The translations under genes were made by a program, and so were the position numbers. A DNA stretch of 26,890 nucleotides, taken from a virus. The notes under the pieces were generated by a model that did no database searches, was not told the DNA's origin, and saw nothing but the letters and a program-made list of their open reading frames with translations. The stretch lies in the IMG/VR virus record IMGVR_UViG_3300030106_000462, positions 1 to 26,890 of that record; one strand, given 5' to 3'. Below are positions 14,538-22,799 of this stretch, one piece after another; the stretch's first letter is position 1, and each line of letters begins with the position of its first letter.

Positions 14538-16468
14538 TGTCAGACGATTCGTTTTTTAAAAGTCCTATAGTACAAAATATTATTAATAAAAGTGGTATTC
14601 TTGACCGTGAAGAAAGCACGACAGATTTTTTAAGAGATTTAATATTCGGTACACTTATTGATTATGGTGCAAGTTTTGTTCAAGCTTTACCGGGAGCTAA
14701 ACAAGAAGCTATTCAGGGTGTTAGAGACAATATGGAAAAAGCAATCGGTAGAGACAATAAAGCTTGGTTAGAAAGAGAGCCTGATAGAGCAAAATTTAAT
14801 CCTTTTAAAGAACAAGGTGGTTATACTGAAGATATGAAAGGAATTTCAGAATTAGGTAAAACTACAATAAATAATGAATTAATAGATGAGTTTAAAAAAT
14901 ATAGATTTAATCCACAAACATATGGTGTAACTTACGATTCAGTAGATTTTACTAAGCCGGGATTTGAAAATATTAAAGCTGCACAAGATAACTACATTGT
15001 TAAAAACTATGACCGTAAAAAAAATTATTATTTAAATTTAGCTCAAGATAAATATGTAACTTCTAAACATTTTAGTGATATAGAAAATCAAATAATAGCT
15101 AGATTTGCAGACGAACTAAAAGCAGCAAAGGATGCTCCTAAAGATGTTTTTGAATTAATACAACAGACTATTGAAAAAAATCATGGTCCAGAAGTAGCTA
15201 GTGCTGCTGTATTAGAATCTAAAGTTGCAACAAGTGAGCCAGTAGTTGAGCAACAAAAAATAAATAAAAAAGCAGATGATATAGTTTCTGGTCGTGCTTT
15301 AAATAGTCAAGAGTTATTTGATAAATATAATGTGTCGACTGGTCGTGCATCACAAGCAGTAATAGATATTAAAAAGTCTAATCAAGTTAATAAAGATTTA
15401 ATTAGTAAAATAGAAAAGAATATATATAACGATAAATTAGATATGCCTTTAACTGGTTTTTATGAGCCGGACACACAAGGATTTTTTAATTTACCTAACG
15501 GTCAGGATGTCAATACTATTCCTACAAGAACTCAAAATCCTTTTGACTCAAATAATTTAAAACAAATAGAAAATTTTGTTTTTCAAGATGGTAAATATGT
15601 TTCAACAGGAACGGATGGAGGTAGAAACTTTTTAAATACTGTAAGTAATTTAGTTGCTCTTACAGGAGATATAGGAGGACAAACAGACCCTAATGCTGTA
15701 CTAAATTCTGTTAAAGCTTTAAACAAAACTGGATATTTGCAAATTTTAAAAAATGGAAAAATGCGATTTTATATTCCTAATAAAGCAGTTTCTTATGCTA
15801 ATATCAGTAAAGAAGATGCTTTAAAACTTGAAGGACCTGAACTTATGATTAGAAGTTTAAATGGTTTAAAACAAGCAAAGAATGAAAAGCTTCCTACTTT
15901 AACTAGTTTTTATGATAAATATAGATTTGATAAATTTGTAGAACTTAATGCTAAAAGTGTTAAGGAAGGACTAAGTGACGAAGAAGAAATTCAAAGACAA
16001 AAGTTAGATTTTGAAACTGGAGAAGATAATATAATTAATAGTCTTAAATTTATTATTAAGCCAGAGACTGAATACATTGGAACTGAAGTTAGAAATCCTA
16101 CAGGTGGAGAACCTTTAATAGCTGGTAAGCTTACTCAAGAAGAAGCTCAAATATTTTTAGATAATACTGAAAAAAAATTAGATACTAAATTTCCTGATAT
16201 ACAAGAATTAGTAAATGAGCTACCTACACGAGACGAAATGTTTCCACCTGAAGCTCCAGAGCCTGAAATAGAAGATGAAGGAGGTCTGCTTGATTCAATA
16301 TCATCTTTTTTTAGAACAGAACCAGAAGTTAAAATACAAAATCAAATAGATAAACTACAAGAAGATATTCAAATTTATCAAGAAGGAAGTTCTACTAGGG
16401 ATAGGTTAGAAAAACAACTAGAAGAACTTTTAGCACAGCAAAAAAGTTTATTAAGTAAAGATGACTGA
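14537..16468 (+). CDS. Large unknown virion-region protein (643 aa)
   Basis: 643 residues, not recognised. It begins with SFFKSPIVQNIINKSGILDR, a segment with LIFGTLIDYGASFVQALPGA that may be weakly membrane-associated (about residues 30-55), and then a long alpha/beta mixed region rich in Lys, Asn and Asp. Near the C-terminus is an acidic Pro/Glu linker (about residues 565-590) followed by a coiled coil (QNQIDKLQEDIQIYQEG and KQLEELLAQQKSLL). It starts on the previous stop (TAATG, GAGG 6 bases upstream) and overlaps the next gene by 8 bases. Its size and place match T7 gp15-like core proteins, but no sequence similarity could be seen by eye; an internal virion protein is an inference. Confidence 0.6.
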   Translation: MSDDSFFKSPIVQNIINKSGILDREESTTDFLRDLIFGTLIDYGASFVQALPGAKQEAIQGVRDNMEKAIGRDNKAWLEREPDRAKFNPFKEQGGYTEDMKGISELGKTTINNELIDEFKKYRFNPQTYGVTYDSVDFTKPGFENIKAAQDNYIVKNYDRKKNYYLNLAQDKYVTSKHFSDIENQIIARFADELKAAKDAPKDVFELIQQTIEKNHGPEVASAAVLESKVATSEPVVEQQKINKKADDIVSGRALNSQELFDKYNVSTGRASQAVIDIKKSNQVNKDLISKIEKNIYNDKLDMPLTGFYEPDTQGFFNLPNGQDVNTIPTRTQNPFDSNNLKQIENFVFQDGKYVSTGTDGGRNFLNTVSNLVALTGDIGGQTDPNAVLNSVKALNKTGYLQILKNGKMRFYIPNKAVSYANISKEDALKLEGPELMIRSLNGLKQAKNEKLPTLTSFYDKYRFDKFVELNAKSVKEGLSDEEEIQRQKLDFETGEDNIINSLKFIIKPETEYIGTEVRNPTGGEPLIAGKLTQEEAQIFLDNTEKKLDTKFPDIQELVNELPTRDEMFPPEAPEPEIEDEGGLLDSISSFFRTEPEVKIQNQIDKLQEDIQIYQEGSSTRDRLEKQLEELLAQQKSLLSKDD

Positions 16469-19400
16469 AGAAGAATATAATAATTTTTTTAACGAAGCTT
16501 TTATTGAAGTAGACAAATATAGAGATGCTAAAATACCTGAAAGACCTATTAGCTCTAAGTTAGGTAAAAAATATAGCATGACTCAGCTTCAGGCTGACCC
16601 TGAGTTTAGTAAAAGAGCTAATCGTTTTTTAACTACTATTGGAGAAGATGACAATATAATAGAATATTTAAGAGATTCTGATTACAGTTTAACTTCTGCT
16701 ATGCAAAGAGCTTCTGAAATCGGAAACTGGAGTGACCAAACAAAACAAGATTATATTTATTTAAGAGATAAATATTCTAAAGCTAATCTAAAAGGTGCTG
16801 GAGAGTGGGCAACTTTTATGAAAGATTTTGCTATTGATGCAGTTGCTGACCCGTTAAATGTAGTTACTGCTTTATTTGCTATACCTTCTATGGGAACTTC
16901 TATAGCTGCAAGAACTGCTGCAGGAGAGTTAGTTAAGCAAGGACTAAAAAAATATAGTACTTCACAGTTAACTAAGGTAGGTTTAGAAGCTGCTAAAAGA
17001 CCTGCTATATACGGAGCAGCAGAGGGTGCAGGTTGGAATGGAGCACACGAATATTTTTTACAAGACCAAGATATACAACTTGATTTACAGCCAGACAATA
17101 AAAACTGGGCTAATATAGGTAAGGCTGTAGGAGTAGGTGGATTGTTTGGATTAGGTGCTGGTGGAACATTAGGAGCAGTTAACGGTTATCGTTATTTAAA
17201 TAAAATGCAAAAGTATGCTAATGAAGACGATATTCGTAAAACTATAAAAGGTAAATCAGTAGACGATATTGTAGATGAGTTTGAAGTTAATGAAGCTTTT
17301 AAAGTTAAAAGTCCTTCTAAGATTTCTAAAGCAAAAGAAATTATAGACGAAAAAGTTGTCGGTGCATTGTTTGGTAAATCAACTACTAAGTTTATTGAAA
17401 AAGCCAAATCCTCTGAAACTTTAACTAAACTAATGCAACTTTTTAGATATGACTTTGGAGAGTCTATGTTTGGTGGAGATACTGCTAGAGTTCTTACACA
17501 AAGTTATGGTGAAGCTAAAGGCAGAAGAATGGGTTTTTATTTAGCTAGATTAGATAGAAGTCTTAACAAACTTTATAGGAAAGGTTGGTCTGGAAAGATT
17601 GATGAAGTCGATAATACTGCACTGCTTACCTATATTATGAATCCAAGAGCTAAAAAGTTTATAAATGAAAAAACTGGTGAAAAACTAGACATACCTGATT
17701 ATGTAAAAGAAGCTGGTAAAGAAATAAGAGATTTAAACAAAAGAATGTTTGATGAAGGTTTAAGTGCTGGACTTTTTGAGGAGTCTCAAGAAGTAGCAAA
17801 TTACTTTCCAAGAATGTTTAGTTATACAAAAATTTTAAATGATAGAGAAGGTTTTGAAAAAATACTAGTTAAAAGTGGTCACGCTAATCCAATAAATAAA
17901 GTTCAACAAAGAAAAACTACAGAAACTGTAGAAGGTGTAGGAGTAATTGAAGGGCTTGAAGAAAATCTTGTTAAAAGTGATAAAGAACTTTTTGGTAGAG
18001 ACTTTTTAAAAGAAGCTAATGGTAATTTAAAGTTAGCTAAAGAAATAAAAGCAAGTGTTATTGTTGATAATATGCTTGATAATAAACATAGTCCTATTGA
18101 AGTAAGAATAGATGGTGGTCGAGGTGGTGGTCAGACTTGGTTACAAAGTAGAGTATTTAATAATATAAAAGATAAAGATTTAGTAAACTATATAGAAACA
18201 GATGTAGAACAAGTATTAAGAGAGTACTATACCAGTGCAGCACAAACAGTAACGAGAACAGAATTTTTTGGTAGAACAGTAGCAGATTTTAATAAAAAGT
18301 TTATAAAAAACAATGCAAATAAAACTGGTATTTATTATGAATTGTTAGATGCTGGATTTTCTGACACTGAAGTTAGGAAAGCTATAAAAAAAATTAGAAA
18401 ACTACACGAAAGAGTTACTGGTTTAGATTACGCAGGAACACAATTAGGAGCAGTTGGTCAATTTGGTTCTAATTGGGGAAGACTTATACAGCAGATGGCT
18501 CACTTAGGATTAGCTACTATTTCTAGTGTTTCAGAGCCTATCATTCTATTACAAAGAGCAGGAATATCGGCTGCTCCTCAAGCTACTAGAGATATGGCTG
18601 CTGCACTTGGTAAAAACTTTGTAAGAGAAATAGATAGGGGTTTAGGTACTTTAGTTAGAACAGGTATAAGTGGAGTTGATGCAGGTTTAGGTAAATTAGG
18701 TAAAGGACCTACAGGAATTAAATTAAGAGGTAAAGGAATAAGTAAAACTTTAGCAGAAACTAAAGTAGGTAAAAAGATTTCAGAAAAAACCGGAGCAAAA
18801 CTTAATATAAACGACTTAGATGACGAAACTTGGTTTGAAATATATGAAACTGGATTAGCTTTAGAACAAGCAGTCATGGATAGACTTGAAGGTTTGACTG
18901 GAGATGCTTTAACAAGTAAGAGTGCACAAAGAATACAAAATGGTTTTTTTAAAGTAAATTTATTAGACCAGTGGACTAGAACTGTTCAACTGGCTTCATT
19001 CACAAGTGGAAAAAGAATAATAACTAAAAACTCTGAAAAACTATTTGAACATTATAACGGCATAACAAATTTATATAAAAATAAAGTTGACTATCTAGAA
19101 GGACAATTAAGAGAATTAGGTATAGACCCTAAAAAAGCTGCAACTTGGTATGCTAATTCTTTAGATGACAATTTTCAATTTGATATAAATAAAGCAAGTA
19201 GAACTACTTTTAAAGGTAAAGACAATTCAAGTCAAGCTAATTTTTATAGAGAGTCTGTTGTGGGTGGAGCTAATAGATTTACTAAAGAAGTTATTTTAAA
19301 CCCAAGTACTGCAGAAGCTAACAGACCTCTTTGGTTTAGTTCACCTGCAGGACAATTACTTATGCAATTTGCTGGTTATCCTACTGTGTTTACAAATACT

Positions 19401-21422
19401 GTTTTGAAAAGATTCGCTAAAGATTCTGGAGTTGTAGATATTGGTAGGGGTGCTGTAAACATAGCAAAAGGAGATTTTAAAGCTGCTAGAGCTAATGCTG
19501 CTAGAAGTTTTACAAAATCACCAAGAACTATAGGAGCTGCTATGACAATGACAGCCGTTGCAGTTTTAGGTGATTATATTAGAAGCAGAGGAAAAAGTAT
19601 TGATGCATCTAATTTAACATTTGCAGAATTATTACAGGGAGAAAATTTACCAGAAGAAGTAGAAAATCAAATAAAATTATTTGTAGAAAATGTAGAAAAC
19701 AAAGAAGACCTTAAAACTATTATGGAGGATAGTGAAATTATATTTAATGCTATTAGAAGATGGGGTGGTTTTGGACCTTTTGACTATGGTGCTAGATTTG
19801 GTAAAGAAATAGAATACAATGATAATTTATTAACAAGTCTTGCTAAAGCTTTTTCAGGTCCTTTACCTCAAGATATAATAGATGAATTCAGATATGGTGC
19901 TGGTCCAATTAGTTTTGCAGCTAAAAACGCACCCGGTTTAGCTGCTTATGATTTAATATTTGGTGAAGGTACATCTAAAAATCTTAAAAAAGGAGCAAGA
20001 AAAATAGACCAAGAAGTTAAAGATTCATTATTTGGTGATGATAGACTGGGATATAAAACTGGAGGAGAAGTAGACGTGCCTCAAGCTCCAGATGAGCCAG
20101 ACGAAAGAATAGATAAACTAACTGGTCTTCCATATAATCAACAAGCGGGAACAGCTTTCCAAGATGCAGAAGAACGACTAAGTTTCGCTGAAGGAAAAGA
20201 AGTAGATAATTCTCAAGATGATGATGGAATAAAATTATTTGGTAAAGATGGTTTAATATTTGATTACACAAACCCTTTAGATTATTTAATGGTTGTTCCC
20301 GGAGCTGGAATATTAGGTATAGCAGGTAAATCTTTAAGCACTGCTGGTAAATTATCTAGATTAAGAAAAATACCTAAAACAGTATATCACGGAGGTCGGG
20401 CTTCAGTAGAAAAAGGAACTGCTAGTAGACAAGGAATTTATTCTACTCCTGATATTAAGTATGCAAAAACATTTGCTACTGAAAATAGAGGATTTACGCA
20501 AGGGGCGAAAGGACCTGCTGGAGTATATCAACTTGATTTAAGGTCGGCTAAAAATATTGAACTTTTAGATAAGCCAAGTAAAAGCTTACAAAAAATTGTT
20601 AGTGCTAAAATGAAAGAATTAAAAAATATTCCTCCCAATAAAATAACTAACTATCAGCAAAATCTTAAAGATGGATTAGAGTTTTTATTTAAAAAAGGAA
20701 AATCAGTATATGTTCGAGGTGGAGGACCTACAATGGTTTCACAAGGAACTTTAAATTTTTTAAGAAAACATGGTGTTGAAATATTATCTGACTCTAAAGC
20801 AGCAACACATAAATTAGGTAAGCAAAGCGAGTTTTTTTTATTAAAAGATTTTCCAAAGAAAAGATTATCTAAAGAACAAGTAGAAAAACTTGTAAATGCT
20901 GCAAAAAAAAGAAAACAATATAAATTAAAGGATGCAGATGAGTATTTTGGTATGGATGCAGACGAGTGGTTAATAAGAAGAAATGCCTTTTTAAGAAAAA
21001 AAAGTTTTGAAGGTGGTCCAATAGCTGATGATTTAGATGAATTTTTAAATGAGGCACTAATAGCAGCTAGTAATGAAGAAGAACGATTAGGTTTTTTTGA
21101 AGGACAAGAAGTAGATAATTCTTTAAGAAGACTAGACGGAACTAAAAAATCTCAAGTAGGTTGGAAAGGTAGAATTAAAAATAATGTTACTGGAAAAATA
21201 ATGACAGAACTTTCTGTAGGTAAACCAAATACTGAAGAAGGATTTTATCCATTAATAAATCCATATACTACAGATAAACAAATAGATTTTATACAAAACT
21301 TTGATTTTGAAAAAAACAATATATTTGAAACTAAAATTGGTAAACAAATGAATATGAATGCTAGAAAGCATTACAGAGAAAGTTTAGAAAAAAATGTAAG
21401 CCCATTTGTAAATGATAAATAA
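16461..21422 (+). CDS. Giant internal virion/ejection protein with C-terminal ART-like domain
   Basis: 1653 residues. Residues 1-120 are charged; 122-150 (DFAIDAVADPLNVVTALFAI) and 220-241 (a Gly-rich AVGVGGLFGLGAGGTLGAV run) are hydrophobic. A long helical core runs to about 1190. After a Pro/Asp/Glu-rich linker comes a 15-residue element (1237-1251), a hydrophobic segment (about 1270-1290), an ADP-ribosyltransferase-like domain (about 1300-1470), a second copy of the element (1540-1554), and a final module (about 1558-1653, with DGTKKSQVGWKGRIKNNVTG). The last module resembles one I recall from several phage internal proteins. It takes the place of T7 gp16, but no lysozyme/transglycosylase segment was seen. 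Such proteins are ejected with the DNA and span the envelope. The polyprotein-like layout (modules plus linkers) suggests the C-terminal parts may be delivered or cut separately; this is a hypothesis. Confidence 0.7.
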   Translation: MTEEEYNNFFNEAFIEVDKYRDAKIPERPISSKLGKKYSMTQLQADPEFSKRANRFLTTIGEDDNIIEYLRDSDYSLTSAMQRASEIGNWSDQTKQDYIYLRDKYSKANLKGAGEWATFMKDFAIDAVADPLNVVTALFAIPSMGTSIAARTAAGELVKQGLKKYSTSQLTKVGLEAAKRPAIYGAAEGAGWNGAHEYFLQDQDIQLDLQPDNKNWANIGKAVGVGGLFGLGAGGTLGAVNGYRYLNKMQKYANEDDIRKTIKGKSVDDIVDEFEVNEAFKVKSPSKISKAKEIIDEKVVGALFGKSTTKFIEKAKSSETLTKLMQLFRYDFGESMFGGDTARVLTQSYGEAKGRRMGFYLARLDRSLNKLYRKGWSGKIDEVDNTALLTYIMNPRAKKFINEKTGEKLDIPDYVKEAGKEIRDLNKRMFDEGLSAGLFEESQEVANYFPRMFSYTKILNDREGFEKILVKSGHANPINKVQQRKTTETVEGVGVIEGLEENLVKSDKELFGRDFLKEANGNLKLAKEIKASVIVDNMLDNKHSPIEVRIDGGRGGGQTWLQSRVFNNIKDKDLVNYIETDVEQVLREYYTSAAQTVTRTEFFGRTVADFNKKFIKNNANKTGIYYELLDAGFSDTEVRKAIKKIRKLHERVTGLDYAGTQLGAVGQFGSNWGRLIQQMAHLGLATISSVSEPIILLQRAGISAAPQATRDMAAALGKNFVREIDRGLGTLVRTGISGVDAGLGKLGKGPTGIKLRGKGISKTLAETKVGKKISEKTGAKLNINDLDDETWFEIYETGLALEQAVMDRLEGLTGDALTSKSAQRIQNGFFKVNLLDQWTRTVQLASFTSGKRIITKNSEKLFEHYNGITNLYKNKVDYLEGQLRELGIDPKKAATWYANSLDDNFQFDINKASRTTFKGKDNSSQANFYRESVVGGANRFTKEVILNPSTAEANRPLWFSSPAGQLLMQFAGYPTVFTNTVLKRFAKDSGVVDIGRGAVNIAKGDFKAARANAARSFTKSPRTIGAAMTMTAVAVLGDYIRSRGKSIDASNLTFAELLQGENLPEEVENQIKLFVENVENKEDLKTIMEDSEIIFNAIRRWGGFGPFDYGARFGKEIEYNDNLLTSLAKAFSGPLPQDIIDEFRYGAGPISFAAKNAPGLAAYDLIFGEGTSKNLKKGARKIDQEVKDSLFGDDRLGYKTGGEVDVPQAPDEPDERIDKLTGLPYNQQAGTAFQDAEERLSFAEGKEVDNSQDDDGIKLFGKDGLIFDYTNPLDYLMVVPGAGILGIAGKSLSTAGKLSRLRKIPKTVYHGGRASVEKGTASRQGIYSTPDIKYAKTFATENRGFTQGAKGPAGVYQLDLRSAKNIELLDKPSKSLQKIVSAKMKELKNIPPNKITNYQQNLKDGLEFLFKKGKSVYVRGGGPTMVSQGTLNFLRKHGVEILSDSKAATHKLGKQSEFFLLKDFPKKRLSKEQVEKLVNAAKKRKQYKLKDADEYFGMDADEWLIRRNAFLRKKSFEGGPIADDLDEFLNEALIAASNEEERLGFFEGQEVDNSLRRLDGTKKSQVGWKGRIKNNVTGKIMTELSVGKPNTEEGFYPLINPYTTDKQIDFIQNFDFEKNNIFETKIGKQMNMNARKHYRESLEKNVSPFVNDK
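20169..20213 (+). repeat. 15-residue linker element, copy 1
   Basis: Encodes EERLSFAEGKEVDNS (residues 1237-1251 of the giant protein). The DNA matches copy 2 (21078-21122) at 39 of 45 bases. Confidence 0.85.
20358..20870 (+). other. ADP-ribosyltransferase-like domain within the giant virion protein
   Basis: Residues about 1300-1470. The order of motifs matches ART domains of the H-Y-E type found in phage polyvalent proteins: beta strand with VYHGG (His1310), then a GIYSTPDIKYAKTFA segment (Tyr1327 after Gly-Ile, Ala/Phe helix), then VYQLDLRSAKNIELLD (like 'V-x-L-x-[LI]-x-N-x-x-x-[LI]-D'), and finally QSEFFLLKDF (candidate catalytic Glu1457). ARTs move ADP-ribose from NAD+ onto target proteins or nucleic acids. 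The three key residues and domain length (about 170 aa) fit; the assignment rests on reading motifs, so treat as probable, not proven. Confidence 0.55.
21078..21122 (+). repeat. 15-residue linker element, copy 2
   Basis: Encodes EERLGFFEGQEVDNS (residues 1540-1554). Together with copy 1 it brackets 864 bases that contain the ART-like domain. Confidence 0.85.
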
Positions 21423-21787
21423 TGTATAAGTATTTTAGTGAAGACGAATTAAAGTGTAGGCATACTGGTCAGTGTGATATGGACTGGGCATTTATGCAGA
21501 CCATAGAAAGAATTAGGGAACGCTGTGGTTTTCCTTTTAAAGTAAGCAGTGCCTATCGTTCCATTGAGCACCCTATAGAAGCTGCAAAGGATAATCCGGG
21601 TGCTCATACAACAGGCAAAGCTATGGATATATTGGTTAGTGGCGAACAAGCTATGACTCTTATAAAGATAGCTATCGAAGAGGGCATTAACAGGATTGGA
21701 GTCGCACAAAAAGGAGACCGTGCTTCAAGATTTATTCATTTAGATATGGATAACTCTAGAGCTACTCCTAGAGTTTGGAGCTACTAA
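21422..21787 (+). CDS. Peptidase M15-type endolysin (peptidoglycan peptidase)
   Basis: 121 residues. M15 enzymes are zinc peptidases that cut the peptide stems of peptidoglycan. The motifs are present: SSAYRS at 42-47, then GAHTTGKAMDI with His62 and Asp69 (the H-x6-D zinc pair), and FIHLDM with His106 as third ligand and Asp108 nearby. The N-terminus (YFSEDELKCRHTGQCDMD) matches the usual start of M15_3 proteins, where 'F-x-x-x-E-x-x-C' precedes the first helix. The length fits a single-domain enzyme. It has no signal peptide, so it needs the neighbouring holin for release. It starts on the A of the giant gene's stop (TAATG) without a clear ribosome site. Lysis is the likely role. Confidence 0.87.
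   Translation: MYKYFSEDELKCRHTGQCDMDWAFMQTIERIRERCGFPFKVSSAYRSIEHPIEAAKDNPGAHTTGKAMDILVSGEQAMTLIKIAIEEGINRIGVAQKGDRASRFIHLDMDNSRATPRVWSY
21777..21780 (+). promoter_or_regulatory. Shine-Dalgarno GGAG that fixes a TTG start
   Basis: GGAG ends 7 bases before the TTG at 21788, directly after the endolysin stop. It is the main reason to accept the TTG as the start of the next gene rather than the internal ATG about 24 codons later. Confidence 0.65.
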
Positions 21788-22033
21788 TTGATACTCTATA
21801 GAGAAAAAGACTTAGACGAAGCTTACAAAATAGATTGTAAAGCTCGTTCTCGTAATGACATGCCTTGGATAAAACGAGAAGATTTTAGAAAGATATACGA
21901 AGACTTAATGGATTTGTATATGATACAACTAAGTCCTAAACAGCTCTTAGAAGTTGAAGATATACCAGAAGTAGTTTTAGATTCACTAAAAGGAATATTA
22001 AATAAAAGTTTACATTTTGAACCGGAGGAATAA
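21788..22033 (+). CDS. Small conserved-looking protein in the lysis cassette
   Basis: 81 residues starting from TTG. It is hydrophilic and helical: ILYREKDLDEAYKIDCKARS, MPWIKREDFRKIYEDLMDLY, and an acidic C-terminal end. The pattern YREKDLDEAY-x-IDC followed by W-x-KRE-x-[FY]-R-x-x-YED is one I recall from short uncharacterised proteins near lysis genes of marine podoviruses. No transmembrane segment or catalytic motif is visible. It lies between endolysin and holin and ends in GGAGG followed by TAATG, so it also carries the ribosome site for the holin. Role unknown. Confidence 0.75.
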   Translation: MILYREKDLDEAYKIDCKARSRNDMPWIKREDFRKIYEDLMDLYMIQLSPKQLLEVEDIPEVVLDSLKGILNKSLHFEPEE

Positions 22034-22434
22034 TGCCAGACCCAATAACAAGTTCAGTAATAGGTATAGCTGATAAAGTCTTAGGTAAGTTTGTTGCAGA
22101 CAAAAACTTAAAAATGCAACTTGAGCATGAACTCAAAACACAATTACAAACTGCTAATCTTGCTCAAGTACAAATTAATAAAATAGAAGCCGGACACAAA
22201 TCTTTATTTGTAGCAGGTTGGAGACCTTCTGTAGGTTGGGTATGTAGCATTGCTATGGCATACCACTTCATCTTAGCTCCAATAGTTGAGTTCGGTGTTA
22301 ACATTGCAGGTATTCAAGTAAGTTTACCTGAGTTTGACTTTTCACAACTGTCTACTATTCTAATGGCTATGCTTGGCATGGCAGGTCTTAGGACATACGA
22401 AAAGCAAAAGAAAGTTGCCAAAGGTGACGACTAA
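22033..22434 (+). CDS. Holin, three-TM (GTA-type) family
   Basis: 133 residues. The segment KSLFVAGWRPSVGWVCSIAM (56-75) is the signature of three-TM holins ('FVAGWRP-x-[IV]-GW'). Hydrophobic segments are about 66-92 and 104-119, ending in MLGMAGLRTYEKQK, also typical. Residues 1-50 are polar and helical. Holins form the membrane hole that releases the endolysin. A GGAGG site lies 5-6 bases before the start. Together with the M15 peptidase upstream and a single-helix protein downstream it forms a lysis cassette. Confidence 0.85.
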   Translation: MPDPITSSVIGIADKVLGKFVADKNLKMQLEHELKTQLQTANLAQVQINKIEAGHKSLFVAGWRPSVGWVCSIAMAYHFILAPIVEFGVNIAGIQVSLPEFDFSQLSTILMAMLGMAGLRTYEKQKKVAKGDD

Positions 22435-22439
22435 TAATA

Positions 22440-22724
22440 ATGACAGGCGAATGGGTAACAGTAGTAGAAACTATCGGTATACCAGCAGTGGTAGCGATAG
22501 GTCTTGGTTATCTAGTTTGGACATTATTTAAATCGTTGATAGCTGACTTACATAAAAAGTTAGATACTCAACATCAAATGATTGTTGCTTTGATAGATAG
22601 AATCAGGCAAATGGATAATGATATGATTCGTATAGATGCAATGTGTCGAGCTGCGATGGGTATCAAGCCCGATACGAATCGAATAGCCAGAGCAGACGGT
22701 CAAAAAGACCAACGCAAAGACTAA
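22440..22724 (+). CDS. Single-helix membrane protein, holin/spanin-like
   Basis: 94 residues. Residues 10-30 (ETIGIPAVVAIGLGYLVWTLF) form one hydrophobic helix, followed by a coiled coil (about 35-66, with LDTQHQMIVALIDRIRQMDN) and a polar tail containing one Cys (69). No lipobox is seen. Many phages encode such a protein next to a holin; it could be a second holin, an antiholin or an inner-membrane spanin-like protein. No outer-membrane spanin partner was found. No ribosome site is clear before the ATG; the previous gene ends 5 bases upstream, so coupling is likely. Confidence 0.7.
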   Translation: MTGEWVTVVETIGIPAVVAIGLGYLVWTLFKSLIADLHKKLDTQHQMIVALIDRIRQMDNDMIRIDAMCRAAMGIKPDTNRIARADGQKDQRKD

Positions 22725-22744
22725 TTAAAATTTTATTAAAAGGT

Positions 22745-22767
22745 GCTGAATAGCTTGTCTATTCGGT
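22745..22767 (+). other. Stem-loop upstream of the 27-residue gene
   Basis: GAATAG (22748-22753), loop CTTGT, CTATTC (22759-22764), extended on the plus-strand RNA to nine pairs with two G-U pairs (22745-22767). A T-run occurs only some 10 bases later, so it is not a standard terminator. It may affect the nearby AGGAGGT ribosome site or protect the mRNA end. Confidence 0.5.
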
Positions 22768-22786
22768 AGAATTAACTATTTTTCAC

Positions 22787-22793
22787 AGGAGGT
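22787..22793 (+). promoter_or_regulatory. Full Shine-Dalgarno AGGAGGT
   Basis: The complete seven-base anti-16S complement lies 6 bases before a GTG at 22800. It is the strongest ribosome site in the window and supports translation of the mini-gene that follows. Confidence 0.8.
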
Positions 22794-22799
22794 AAAAGA

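Noticed and set aside
16461-21422. Lytic transglycosylase domain at the start of the giant protein, as in T7 gp16
   Set aside because: No E-S-x-[FL] ... G-L-[MF]-Q type motif was found in the N-terminal part.
22745-22767. Transcription terminator for either operon
   Set aside because: The T-run lies about 10 bases after the stem on the plus strand, and on the minus strand the stem shortens to six pairs, so neither reading makes a good terminator.
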